Positions 26,729-34,688 of a DNA stretch of 64,000 bases are shown here, piece after piece. The notes below the pieces were generated by a model. The model searched no databases. It was given only the letters and a program-made list of their open reading frames with translations, and was not told where the DNA came from. The DNA is from Nannocystis exedens (GTDB lineage Bacteria; Myxococcota_A; Polyangia; Nannocystales; Nannocystaceae). Within the stretch, counting starts at the first letter, position 1; each line of letters opens with the position of its first letter. The position numbers were made by a program, and so were the translations under genes. The stretch spans positions 4,784,001 through 4,848,000 of the forward strand of contig NZ_NETK01000001.1 of NCBI RefSeq assembly GCF_002343915.1, written 5' to 3'.

Positions 26729-28338
26729 ACCCCGCGCTTCACGACGACTCTGCTCCGCGCTACGGCTGCCTCGAGTGCCGCGAGGACGCCGAGCTCGTCG
26801 TCTGCGATCGCCTGCACTCCGAGGCCCTCGCCCGCTACCACGCCCACCTGCGCGGCTGCGACGCCTGCCGTCGGGCCCATCAAGTGCTCGCCGCCCTCTA
26901 CCGCGGCCCTGACCCGGCCAGCTCGGGGCCCGGCATGGTCGCCCGCGATCGCGAGTTCAGCGCCATCCTCCGCAAGGTCCGCGCCTCTGCACCTGTCCCT
27001 TGGTACGGGCAGAACCTCAGCCTCGCCGGCGTCGCCGCTCTGGCCGCCGTGCTCGCCTGGATGGTCGTCAGCCCGGCGCGCGGCCCTGCTTCGCCGCGCG
27101 ACGTCGGCGACGGAGCGCCCGACCTGCTCGCCAGCGTGCCCTCGAATCCGCCCGCGCGGGCCGAGCCCGAGCGGGCCGCCGGCCTCGATCATCACGCCCA
27201 GGCCGACTACGGCCGCGTCGTGGCCGGCAACAGCTTCGTCGCCGAGGGCGAGCGTCCCGTCGCCACCGACACCTTCCCGGTCGGCACCCGCTTCGAGGTG
27301 TTCCCGGGCAGCAGCATGCAGATCGGCCTGGTCGGGAAGATCCTCGCCAACTTCGGCAGCGGCTCCGAGGTCCACTGGACGCGCGCCGACCCGGGCCTCG
27401 TCGAGCTCGACCTGCGCCGCGGCATGATCGCCGTCCGCTACGAGCGCCTGCCCGCCGACCCGATCCTCAAGATCCGCACGCCCTCCGCGATCGTCCGCGT
27501 CGTCGGCACCGTCTTCACCGTCGAGGTCGACGATCACGGCGACACCGCCGTCGCCGTCCTGCGCGGCGAGGTCGAGGTCCTCGACCCCAACACCGAGGAG
27601 CTGCTCGCCGAGGTCAGCGCCGGCTATCGCTTCGACGTCGCCCGCTCGACCTACGCCGACGTCGGTCGGCCCGAGGTCGGTCTCGCCATGCCGCTCAGCG
27701 ACGGCGACGGCGACGGTCAATTCACCTTCGCCGACGGCACCATCCCGCCGAGCTGGGTCGTCCCCGGCCTGCCCGACGTCCCCAGCTTGCGGCGCCTCGA
27801 GCACATCGTCGTGCGCACCCCCGTCGCCGACGATCGGGCCCGCCTCGATCGCCCGCACGCCCCCGGGCCCAAGCGCGGCCGCCAGGTCCGCGGCGACGAC
27901 GGCCAGGCGCTCATCGACAAGCTCGTGCGCGAGACCCGGGCCTCGCGCCGCGAGCAGCTCATGGCCTCGCTCGCCCACTGCCAGGGCCTCTACGAGTCGC
28001 CCGAGACCCGCTACCTCTCGGCTCGCTGCCTCACCCAATTCATGAGCGAGCACGGCGACGACGACATCGCCGAGGGCCACCTCCTGATCGGCATCTTGCG
28101 CATGGACTTCGCCAACGACTACCCGGCCGCCAAGCAGGCGTTCGAGAAGTTCTTGGCCCGCGCCCCCGACCACCCCGACGTCGAGCTCGCGCGCTATCGC
28201 TTGTGGCTCGCCAGCACCGAGAACGGCGACATCCACGAGGCGATCGAGCACGGCCGTGACTACTTGCGGCGTCACCCCGACGGCAAGTACGCCGGCAAGA
28301 TCCTCCAGCGCTTCCCCCAGCTGGTCTCCGAGCTGTAG
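26725..28338 (+). CDS. FecR-domain membrane regulator with zinc-finger N-terminus and TPR-like C-terminus
   Basis: The 537-residue protein begins with a putative anti-sigma zinc-binding segment (YGCLECREDAELVVCD, HAHLRGCDACRRAH). One membrane segment follows near 94-116 (LSLAGVAALAAVLAWMVV). A FecR domain spans about 155-260 (FEVFPGSSMQIGLVG, ILKIRTPSAIVRVVGTVFTVE, AVLRGEVEVLD). The C-terminal 100 residues resemble TPR helices (DYPAAKQAFEKFLARAPDHPDVELARYRLWLA). The overlap with the ECF sigma gene suggests it binds the sigma factor and responds to an envelope signal. A CATG14-like unit lies at 26992 just before the membrane segment. Confidence 0.85.
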   Translation: MNPALHDDSAPRYGCLECREDAELVVCDRLHSEALARYHAHLRGCDACRRAHQVLAALYRGPDPASSGPGMVARDREFSAILRKVRASAPVPWYGQNLSLAGVAALAAVLAWMVVSPARGPASPRDVGDGAPDLLASVPSNPPARAEPERAAGLDHHAQADYGRVVAGNSFVAEGERPVATDTFPVGTRFEVFPGSSMQIGLVGKILANFGSGSEVHWTRADPGLVELDLRRGMIAVRYERLPADPILKIRTPSAIVRVVGTVFTVEVDDHGDTAVAVLRGEVEVLDPNTEELLAEVSAGYRFDVARSTYADVGRPEVGLAMPLSDGDGDGQFTFADGTIPPSWVVPGLPDVPSLRRLEHIVVRTPVADDRARLDRPHAPGPKRGRQVRGDDGQALIDKLVRETRASRREQLMASLAHCQGLYESPETRYLSARCLTQFMSEHGDDDIAEGHLLIGILRMDFANDYPAAKQAFEKFLARAPDHPDVELARYRLWLASTENGDIHEAIEHGRDYLRRHPDGKYAGKILQRFPQLVSEL

Positions 28339-28546
28339 AAACCGTCCGCTGCCGCCCTCGGCCGCGCGACGTTTTGCGATCGTCAACGCCGTTCGCCATG
28401 AACGGATGAGCCGCGCCCAGACACTGACGTTCGGCGAGCTCGCCGCGCGGCCGGCTGACCGGCGCTTTCGGCTTCGCCGTGCTACACCGCGACGTGCGGC
28501 TCCAGGACCGCGGGACGACCTTCAGTTTATTGAAAAGGAGGCAACG

Positions 28547-28786
28547 ATGCCGAAGCGCATCCGCGTAGAAAATATGACTGTCACCACCACGCCGGCGCAA
28601 GTGAAGGCCGGCTTCGACGGCTTCGGATCGATCGTCCGTTGTCAGCTCGAGCTCGACGAGACGGGCGCGTCCACCGGCGTCGCCCACGTCGAGTACACGA
28701 GCACGGAATCCGGCGCCGCCGCCATCGCCTCGATGAACAACACGCCGTTCAACGGCGCCACCATCAGCGTCATCGAAGACGCTTGA
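28547..28786 (+). CDS. RRM-type RNA-binding protein
   Basis: A 79-residue single RNA-recognition-motif protein. ATG 28547 is preceded by an excellent ribosome-binding site (AAGGAGG at 28535-28541), which decides the start. RNP2-like KRIRVENMT opens the domain and RNP1-like GVAHVEYTS follows, then AAAIASMNNTPFNGATISV as the final helix and strand. The RNP1 is weaker than in cyanobacterial or plant RRMs. Such proteins bind single-stranded RNA and are often cold- or stress-regulated. The leader (28500-28546) is unusually AT-rich for this genome. Confidence 0.85.
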   Translation: MPKRIRVENMTVTTTPAQVKAGFDGFGSIVRCQLELDETGASTGVAHVEYTSTESGAAAIASMNNTPFNGATISVIEDA

Positions 28787-28832
28787 GCCGCGGCGCTTGT
28801 CGCCGCGAGCAAAAGCTGGCTAGCCTGCCCGC

Positions 28833-29378
28833 GTGCGCCTCGTCGACCTCACCTACGATCGCCCGGACCTGCTCGAGCAGGCGGCCGAGTTGCTCCACGC
28901 GCGCATGCCCGAGGGCTGGCCCGACGTGGACGCCGCGCGCGAGGAGGTCGACGCGGCCCTGGACCCGGCCCGGATCGCGCGGGCCGTCATCGCGGACGAC
29001 ACCCTCCTCGGCTGGGCCGCGGCCAACGAGCGGTACACGGATCACGTGTGGGAGATCCACCCGCTCGTGGTCCGGGTCGACCGCGAGCGGAGCGGCGTCG
29101 GCCGCACGCTGGTCCGCGACCTGGAGGATCGGGTGCGCGCCATGGGCATCCATACGATGTTCGTCGGCTCCGACGACGAGCTCGGGCTGACTTCGCTCGC
29201 CGGCGTCGACCTCTACCCCGACGTGATCGGCCACCTCGCGCGCCTGCAGAACCTGCGCGGCCACCCCATCGGCTTCTATCGACGGCTGGGCTATTCGGTG
29301 ATCGGCGTCATGCCCGACGCCAACGGCTTCGGCCAGCACGACATCTACCTCGCGCGTCGCCTCGTCCCCCCAGTATGA
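28833..29378 (+). CDS. GNAT acetyltransferase, aminoglycoside 6'-N-acetyltransferase-like
   Basis: The 181-residue product (GTG start) has a GNAT fold with VWEIHPLVVRVDRERSGVGRTLVRDLEDRVR, where the RxxGxG/A acetyl-CoA loop reads ERSGVGR. The region after it, MFVGSDDELGLTSLAGVDLYPD and FYRRLGYSVIGVMPDANGFGQHDIYLARRL, is characteristic of AAC(6')-I enzymes. This is a chromosomal gene with normal base composition for the window and no mobile context, so it may have a house-keeping substrate. Whether it modifies aminoglycosides is unknown. Confidence 0.8.
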   Translation: MRLVDLTYDRPDLLEQAAELLHARMPEGWPDVDAAREEVDAALDPARIARAVIADDTLLGWAAANERYTDHVWEIHPLVVRVDRERSGVGRTLVRDLEDRVRAMGIHTMFVGSDDELGLTSLAGVDLYPDVIGHLARLQNLRGHPIGFYRRLGYSVIGVMPDANGFGQHDIYLARRLVPPV

Positions 29379-29462
29379 CCGGCGCGCCAGGGCACGGGCG
29401 TCATGGCGACACGCACCTGACAATTGGTTGACGGGCCCGCAAGTCCATCTACCCTCGGGGTC

Positions 29463-31688
29463 ATGACTTTGCTTCGTCTGACCTCCTCCTTCATCGCCCT
29501 CGCGCTCGCCGTCACCGCCTGTCAGCCGGACGGCTCCGACGGCGGCAGCGGCCCGAGCCCGGCCCCCGAAGTCGAGCAGCCCGCGCCCGACCCGTGGATC
29601 GCCGAGAACTACGCGCCGGTGCAGGAGGAGGCCAAGAAGCTCAGCGTCGACCAGTTCCTCGAGCTCTACCCGCAGCCCGCCTACGTCGCCTCCGTCTCGT
29701 ACGACGCGCTCAAGGCCGCCGGCCTCGACCTGATCCGCCCCTACGCCGGCCTCACCGAGGCGCACGACAAGCTGCTCGCCACCAACGGCTTCGTCGCCGT
29801 CGACGCCGCCGAGACCCAGACCTTCGCCACCACCTACCTCGACATCTACGACAACGACCTTCCGGTGCTCGTCACCGCCGACAGCATGCTCTACGCGCTG
29901 CACAAGTCGTTCGACTCGATGCTGATGTACTTCGAGCGCACCGTCCTCCGCCAGGAGATGGCGAGGATGCTCGAGACCAGCCACAAGGCCCTCGGCGAGC
30001 GCCTCGCCAAGCTGCCGCCCGACCTCGCCGCCGCCGCCGCCGACCTCGACGTCTACCTCACCGTCGCCCGCTCGCTGCTCACCGGCTTCGCCCAGCCCGT
30101 CGGCGACGACCCAGCCGTGCAGGACAAGGTCGACCGGATCCTCGCCGCCGCCACCTCGCTGCAGCCGGCGACCCTCGATCTGTTCGGCGTCGCCGTCGAC
30201 TACGACTTCTCGCAGCTCGAGCCGCGCGGCCACTACGAGGGCGACACCGACCTCCAGACCTACTTCCAGGCCATGATCTGGCTCGGCCGCACCGACCTGC
30301 CGATGGTCGTCTACGACCAGGAGCAGAAGCCGCAGTTCAACCGCCGCGGCCTCGACGCCGCCTTCCTCCTGCACCATGTCCTTCAGGACAGCGGCGCCGA
30401 GGCCAACTGGAAGCGCATCGACAAGACCATCTCGCTGTTGATCGGCGAGCGCGACAGCATGAGCCCGGCCGACATGACCGCCTACATGGACGCGGTCAAG
30501 GCCCACACCCCCGAGGAGCTGGTCAAGCTGTCCGACGAGGTCGTCTACAAGGCGCTCATCGACGGCGACTACGGCATCCAGCGCATCATGTCGCAGATCA
30601 TGTTCACCGACCCGAACGACCCGCAGCTGATGCTGCCGCGCGTGTTCCACCTGATGGGTCAGCGCTTCACGATCGACTCCTACGTCTTCAACAACGTCAC
30701 CTACGACCGCGTGCAGGACCTGCGCACCGGCACCAAGGTCACGCGCATGCTGCCGAGCGAGCTCGACGTCCAGTTCGTGCTCGGCAACAACGCCGCCGCC
30801 CACCACCTCAAGCCCGAGCTCGACAAGTACGGCTACCAGGGCACCCTGCACGAGATGCGCTTCCTGGTCGACAGCCACCCGCAGGAGTTCTGGGACAACA
30901 GCTTCTACAACGGCTGGCTGGCGGCGATCCGGGCGCTGGGCGACCACAGCGAGTTCGACAACCTGCCCGAGTCGATGCGCACCGCCGCGTGGGCCGACAA
31001 GGGCCTCAACACCCAGACCGCCTCGTGGGCCGAGCTGCGCCACGACACCCTGCTGTACGTCAAGCAGTCGTACTCCGGCGGCAACGGTTGCGAGTACATC
31101 GACGCCTACGTCGAGCCGGTGCCCGCGCTCTACAATCGCCTGGCGCACCTCGGCGACCTCGGCCTCGAGCTCACCGGCGAGCTCGCCGGCGAGGGCTTCG
31201 AGGTCGGCAGCGCCCAGTCGTTCTTCACCCACCTGAAGGACGTGTCGACCACGCTCGAGAGCATCGCCCAGAAGGAGATCGACGGGCAGGCGCTCACCAC
31301 CGCCGAGTACGACTTCCTCCGCGGCACGATCGAGATGGAGCTGGTCGGCTGCGGCGAGGTCCAGTACGACGGCTGGTACGGCAAGCTGTTCTTCGACCAA
31401 GCGAAGATCGCCGAGTTCGAGCCGACCATCGCCGACGTCCACACCGCCCCGACCGACGCCGACGGCAACCCCAAGGGCTGGGTCCTCCACGCCGCCACCG
31501 GCCGCCCGATGCTCATGGTCTTCACCCTCGAAGACTGCTCCGGCACCCGCGCCTACGTCGGCCCGGTCTCGAGCTTCCACAGCGTCCTCACCGAGAACTA
31601 CGACCGCCAGACCGACTCCGCCTGGGCCGAGCAGCTCGCCGGCGACCCGCCGCCCCGGCCGTCGTGGACCGAGAGCTTCGTCCGCTAA
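29463..31688 (+). CDS. DUF3160 family lipoprotein
   Basis: From ATG 29463 the 741-residue product has a signal peptide and lipobox (ALAVTACQPDG, Cys20), a short Pro/Gly linker, then the DUF3160 domain: FVAVDAAETQTFATTYLDIYDNDLPVLVTADSMLYALHKSFD (motif spans two blocks), KRIDKTISLLIGERDSM, PRVFHLMGQRFTIDSYVFNNV and YVKQSYSGGNGCEYIDAYVEP. Function of the family is unknown; members are large exported proteins of myxobacteria and relatives. A nearly perfect CATG14 unit (30375-30392) encodes HHVLQDS in a variable loop. Confidence 0.85.
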   Translation: MTLLRLTSSFIALALAVTACQPDGSDGGSGPSPAPEVEQPAPDPWIAENYAPVQEEAKKLSVDQFLELYPQPAYVASVSYDALKAAGLDLIRPYAGLTEAHDKLLATNGFVAVDAAETQTFATTYLDIYDNDLPVLVTADSMLYALHKSFDSMLMYFERTVLRQEMARMLETSHKALGERLAKLPPDLAAAAADLDVYLTVARSLLTGFAQPVGDDPAVQDKVDRILAAATSLQPATLDLFGVAVDYDFSQLEPRGHYEGDTDLQTYFQAMIWLGRTDLPMVVYDQEQKPQFNRRGLDAAFLLHHVLQDSGAEANWKRIDKTISLLIGERDSMSPADMTAYMDAVKAHTPEELVKLSDEVVYKALIDGDYGIQRIMSQIMFTDPNDPQLMLPRVFHLMGQRFTIDSYVFNNVTYDRVQDLRTGTKVTRMLPSELDVQFVLGNNAAAHHLKPELDKYGYQGTLHEMRFLVDSHPQEFWDNSFYNGWLAAIRALGDHSEFDNLPESMRTAAWADKGLNTQTASWAELRHDTLLYVKQSYSGGNGCEYIDAYVEPVPALYNRLAHLGDLGLELTGELAGEGFEVGSAQSFFTHLKDVSTTLESIAQKEIDGQALTTAEYDFLRGTIEMELVGCGEVQYDGWYGKLFFDQAKIAEFEPTIADVHTAPTDADGNPKGWVLHAATGRPMLMVFTLEDCSGTRAYVGPVSSFHSVLTENYDRQTDSAWAEQLAGDPPPRPSWTESFVR
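30375..30392. repeat. CATG14 unit inside the DUF3160 gene
   Basis: CATGTCC-TTCA-GGACAGC, one mismatch between the arms, read in frame. Confidence 0.6.
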
Positions 31689-31703
31689 ATCTCGCTACAC
31701 GTC

Positions 31704-31735
31704 GACCACGGCGACCGGCCCGGTCCGCCGTGGTC
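31704..31735. terminator. Terminator-like hairpin after DUF3160 gene
   Basis: GACCACGGCG-ACCGG pairs with CCGGT-CCGCCGTGGTC around a one-base bulge, 15 bp after the stop. It is followed by a CATG14 array. Confidence 0.6.
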
Positions 31736-31740
31736 GCTGG

Positions 31741-31789
31741 GGTGGCTTTCAGGACATGCGCTTTCACGCATGTCCTGAAGAGCATGTTT
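31741..31789. repeat. CATG14 array, three half-sites
   Basis: CATG begins at 31755, 31769 and 31783, exactly 14 bp apart, giving CATGCGC-TTTC-ACGCATG and CATGTCC-TGAA-GAGCATG. The outer sequence GGACATGCG also pairs perfectly with CGCATGTCC. Confidence 0.75.
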
Positions 31790-32066
31790 CACAAACACTC
31801 GCCCGCAGCGGACACGGCGCCGGTCCTCCGGCCCAGGCGCTGCGCGCATGCTGACGCGACGGCCCGAGAGCGCTCCCGCCGCGACATCGACACCGAGCAT
31901 CGTCGCTCCCGCTCGACACTCTCGGCCCCGGCAGGCACGCTCGAGCCATGAAGATCACGACGAGCACCAAAGCCGGCTACCAGGGCTCGGGCCAGTCCGG
32001 CGTCAATCCGCTGTAGCCCCGCGACCTCGCCAGCCCGCGCGGCGGGCGAGCGTCCGATCGCCGGCC

Positions 32067-32363
32067 TCAGCCCTGCTGTCCGTAAGCGGCGATCCAGCGC
32101 AGGTGCGGCCAGGAGTAGATGCCGTTGTCGTGCCCGTCGGAGAAGCGGATCCCGAGCGCGTAGGCGCCGACCTCGTGCAGCTCCGCGATCGTCACCCCGG
32201 CGGGCGGCTCGTGGAAGCGCAGCCCCGGCGAGTGGCCCTGGCAGGTCGCGCAAGGGCACCAGCCGCGCAGCAGCGCCGCGGACAGGCGCGACACCGAGCC
32301 GTCGTCCCAGGTGACCTCGAGGACAGCTTCCTTCACGTGGTGAGCGATGTCGACCGGGACCAT
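32067..32363 (-). CDS. DUF971 (gamma-butyrobetaine hydroxylase N-terminal-like) protein
   Basis: The 98-residue protein has the DUF971 pattern: LEVTWDDGSVSRLSAALLRG, a Cys pair WCPCATCQGH, and the closing ALGIRFSDGHDNGIYSWPHLR. The fold binds a metal through Cys/His in the eukaryotic gamma-butyrobetaine dioxygenase N-domain, where it is a zinc site. Free-standing bacterial versions occur next to Fe-S assembly or Mrp/ApbC proteins; none is seen here. The start ATG 32363 is 7 nt downstream of the preceding lipoprotein stop, so the two may be co-transcribed. Confidence 0.87.
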   Translation of the reverse strand: MVPVDIAHHVKEAVLEVTWDDGSVSRLSAALLRGWCPCATCQGHSPGLRFHEPPAGVTIAELHEVGAYALGIRFSDGHDNGIYSWPHLRWIAAYGQQG

Positions 32364-32370
32364 CGGCGCC

Positions 32371-33375
32371 TCAGCGGAGCAAGCACAGCGGCTCGCCGTC
32401 GACTTCCTCGCAGTTCGGGCACACCGACACGTAATAGTAGGTCTGTCCGGCGTCCTCGATGCACAGCTCGACCTTCACGCCGTCGCCGGTGGGCTCGCCG
32501 CACTGGCTCTCCATGCCCATCGAGCACTCGCTCTTCGGGGTGTCGGCGCAGGCGCAGTACCACGCCTGCAGCGTGCCCACGCAGCCTGCGACCTGAGGGT
32601 TGGCGAAGCCGGTCTCGCCGCAGCTGTCCGCGCTGCAGAGGCTGTTGTTGACCACCCACTTGCCCATCTGGCAGTGGAGCACCTTGCCGAGGACCCCGGG
32701 CCCGGCGTCGCACACCGCCGAGTTCTCCAGCGGGCAGTCGTCGCCCTCCATCGGCCCGCCGCTCGTCCCCATCGTCGTGTCGGTGGTGTCCGTCGTCGAC
32801 GTCGTGGTGGTCGTCGTCTCGTCGGTCGTGCTCGAGCTCGTGCTCGTCGTCTCCGTCGTGCTCGTGCTCGTCGTCTCCGTCGGGTCCGTCGTCGTCGTCG
32901 TCCCGGACTCGGTGCTCGTGCTCGACTCGCTCGTGCCCGGCCCGGCGGTCGTCGGGTCCATCGTCGTCGGCGTCGACGTCGTCCCGGGCGCGCCCTCGCA
33001 CTCGTCCTTGCCCAGCGCCATGACCTCGCCGAGCGGCGGCACCGGCTCGTTGTAGATGGCTTGGACCATCTCGTCGCCGGCGATCCACGTCACCGTGATG
33101 TCGGCGCTGAGCGTGCCGGCGGGCGGCGTGAAGCCCACCGTGGCGAAGCCGTCGTCGAACACCCCCGGATCGGCGATCGGAAACGTCTTGCTCAGCGGCT
33201 CACCGATGGCACCGTCGGCGCCGTAGTTCTGGATCTGCAGCGACACGCTCGTCGGCGCGCCGCTGACCAGGTCGCACGGGAACAGCTGCAGCTCGACCTC
33301 GGTCGGCTTGGCACCGCACGCGCCGAGCATCCACACCGTGGAGCCGCCGACCAGCCTCAGGAGGCGAGAATGCAC
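32371..33375 (-). CDS. Lipoprotein with Ser/Thr-rich linker and Cys-rich C-domain
   Basis: GTG 33375 gives a compact signal peptide ending in the lipobox TVWMLGACGAK; ATG 33417 would put 14 extra residues before it. Residues 30-120 look like a beta-sandwich (TSVSLQIQNYG, ADITVTWIAGDE). A linker of about 75 residues consists almost only of Thr, Ser, Asp and Glu. The C-terminal 110 residues contain about a dozen cysteines (CPLENSAVC, CSADSCGETG, CACADTPKSEC, CPNCEEVDGEPLC). It is probably exposed on the outer membrane. Linkers of this kind are a hallmark of Nannocystaceae lipoproteins. Confidence 0.75.
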   Translation of the reverse strand: MHSRLLRLVGGSTVWMLGACGAKPTEVELQLFPCDLVSGAPTSVSLQIQNYGADGAIGEPLSKTFPIADPGVFDDGFATVGFTPPAGTLSADITVTWIAGDEMVQAIYNEPVPPLGEVMALGKDECEGAPGTTSTPTTMDPTTAGPGTSESSTSTESGTTTTTDPTETTSTSTTETTSTSSSTTDETTTTTTSTTDTTDTTMGTSGGPMEGDDCPLENSAVCDAGPGVLGKVLHCQMGKWVVNNSLCSADSCGETGFANPQVAGCVGTLQAWYCACADTPKSECSMGMESQCGEPTGDGVKVELCIEDAGQTYYYVSVCPNCEEVDGEPLCLLR

Positions 33376-33452
33376 GGCGCGGATCCTACCACAAGCGCCG
33401 ACCACGCGCGCGCGCATCTGAACATCGTATCAGCCCCACCCGGAGCCACCTG

Positions 33453-33485
33453 CCTGTTCGAACCTGTCCCAAGGGACCGGTTCGT
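33453..33485. repeat. CATG14-like palindrome in a divergent promoter region
   Basis: CCTGTCC-CAAG-GGACCGG at 33463-33480 lies within a longer stem in which CGAACC.GTCCC pairs with GGGAC.GGTTCG around one mismatch. It sits between the divergent lipoprotein and RNase Z genes, so it is not a shared terminator here. Confidence 0.5.
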
Positions 33486-33559
33486 ACTGGAGGGAAGGCC
33501 CCGCTCGCCCGCCCGCTCGCCCCCCGGGCCGCGCCGCCTGATCTATGCTCCGCGCCCTT

Positions 33560-34483
33560 ATGTCCGCCCGCGAATTGATCGCCCTCGGCACCGCCAGCCA
33601 GGTGCCCACGCGCTACCGCAACCACAATGGTTACCTGCTGCGCTGGGACGACCACGGCCTTTTGTTCGACCCCGGCGAGGGGACGCAGCGTCAGATGATC
33701 TATGCCGGGGTGACGACGGCCGCGATCACGCGGATCTGCGTGACCCACTTCCACGGCGACCACTGCCTCGGGCTGGCGGGGATCTCCCAGCGCATCTCGC
33801 TCGACCGGGTGCAGCACGAGATCGCCGTCCACTACCCCGCGTCGGGCCAGGTGTACTTCGACCGCCTGCGCCACGCCTCGATCTTCCACGACGTCGCCCA
33901 CATCACCGCCCGGCCGATCCGCGGCCCCGGCACGATCTACGAGGACGCCGACCTCACCCTGTCGACGCTGCCGCTCGACCACGGCGTCGAGGCCTACGGC
34001 TATCGCCTCGAGGAGAAGGCCAAGCGGACCATGCTGCCCGACCGCCTCGCCGCCGCCGGCGTCCGCGGGCCGATGATCCGTCGCCTGATGACCGAGGGCT
34101 CGCTCGAGGTCGACGGCCGCACCGTCCACCTCGACGACGTCAGCCTGCCGAAGTCCGGCCAGGTGTTCGCGTTCGTCATGGACACCCGCATGTGCAAGAA
34201 CGCGGTCGCGCTGGCCCGCGGCGCCGACATGCTGGTGTGCGAGTCGACCTATCTCCACTGCGACGCCGACCTCGCCCACGACCACGGCCACATGACCGCC
34301 GTCGAGGCCGCCACCATCGCCCGTGACGCCGGCGTCCGCCGTCTGGTCCTCACCCACTTCTCGCAGCGCTACACCGACACCGAGGCCTTCGTCGCCGAGG
34401 CCCGGGCGATCCACCCCGACGTGATCGCCGCCCGCGACTGCGACGTCATCCCCGTGCCGAAGCGCCTCGAAGTCGCGTCCTGA
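33560..34483 (+). CDS. rnz: Ribonuclease Z (tRNA 3' endonuclease)
   Basis: Matures tRNA 3' ends by endonucleolytic cleavage. From ATG 33560 (MSARELIALGTASQVPTRYRNHNG) the product has 307 residues, the usual short-form length. The metallo-beta-lactamase motif is VTHFHGDHCLGLAGI, and further metal ligands and family motifs are seen in LPLDHGVEAYGYRL, FAFVMDTRMCKNAVALARGADMLVCESTY, and LVLTHFSQRYTD. An ATG at 33545 would add five residues. Base composition matches its neighbours. It converges on the kinase gene across a CATG14 array. Confidence 0.92.
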   Translation: MSARELIALGTASQVPTRYRNHNGYLLRWDDHGLLFDPGEGTQRQMIYAGVTTAAITRICVTHFHGDHCLGLAGISQRISLDRVQHEIAVHYPASGQVYFDRLRHASIFHDVAHITARPIRGPGTIYEDADLTLSTLPLDHGVEAYGYRLEEKAKRTMLPDRLAAAGVRGPMIRRLMTEGSLEVDGRTVHLDDVSLPKSGQVFAFVMDTRMCKNAVALARGADMLVCESTYLHCDADLAHDHGHMTAVEAATIARDAGVRRLVLTHFSQRYTDTEAFVAEARAIHPDVIAARDCDVIPVPKRLEVAS

Positions 34484-34624
34484 GGCCGCGCGCCGGCAAA
34501 AACACGTCTGCCTCTCCTGGCGCGGTGGCCGGAGCCTCTCGAGCCGTCCTCGTGCCCGACACGGATCCACGACCGCCGCGGCCAGGGCGGCAGGGAACCA
34601 GCGAGCGCGGCGACCGGGCTGATT

Positions 34625-34688
34625 CCTGTCCCGACCTTTCGAGCATGCCCCTCGGGGCATGCTCGTCGAACATGCCCGGAGGGCCAGC
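34625..34688. repeat. CATG14 array between convergent genes
   Basis: CATG starts at 34644, 34658 and 34671. The first unit is a perfect CATGCCC-CTCG-GGGCATG (extended by AG/CT outside), the second CATGCTC with a 3-nt loop to GAACATG, then CATGCCC-GGAG-GGCCAGC running to the kinase stop. An isolated CCTGTCC lies at 34625. Confidence 0.75.

Larger units (their letters stand above)
31689..32066. other. Intergenic region between convergent genes
   Basis: Apart from the hairpin (31704-31735) and the CATG14 array (31741-31789), the remaining 280 bp show no gene. Short open frames in both directions have shadow-like composition. Confidence 0.5.
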
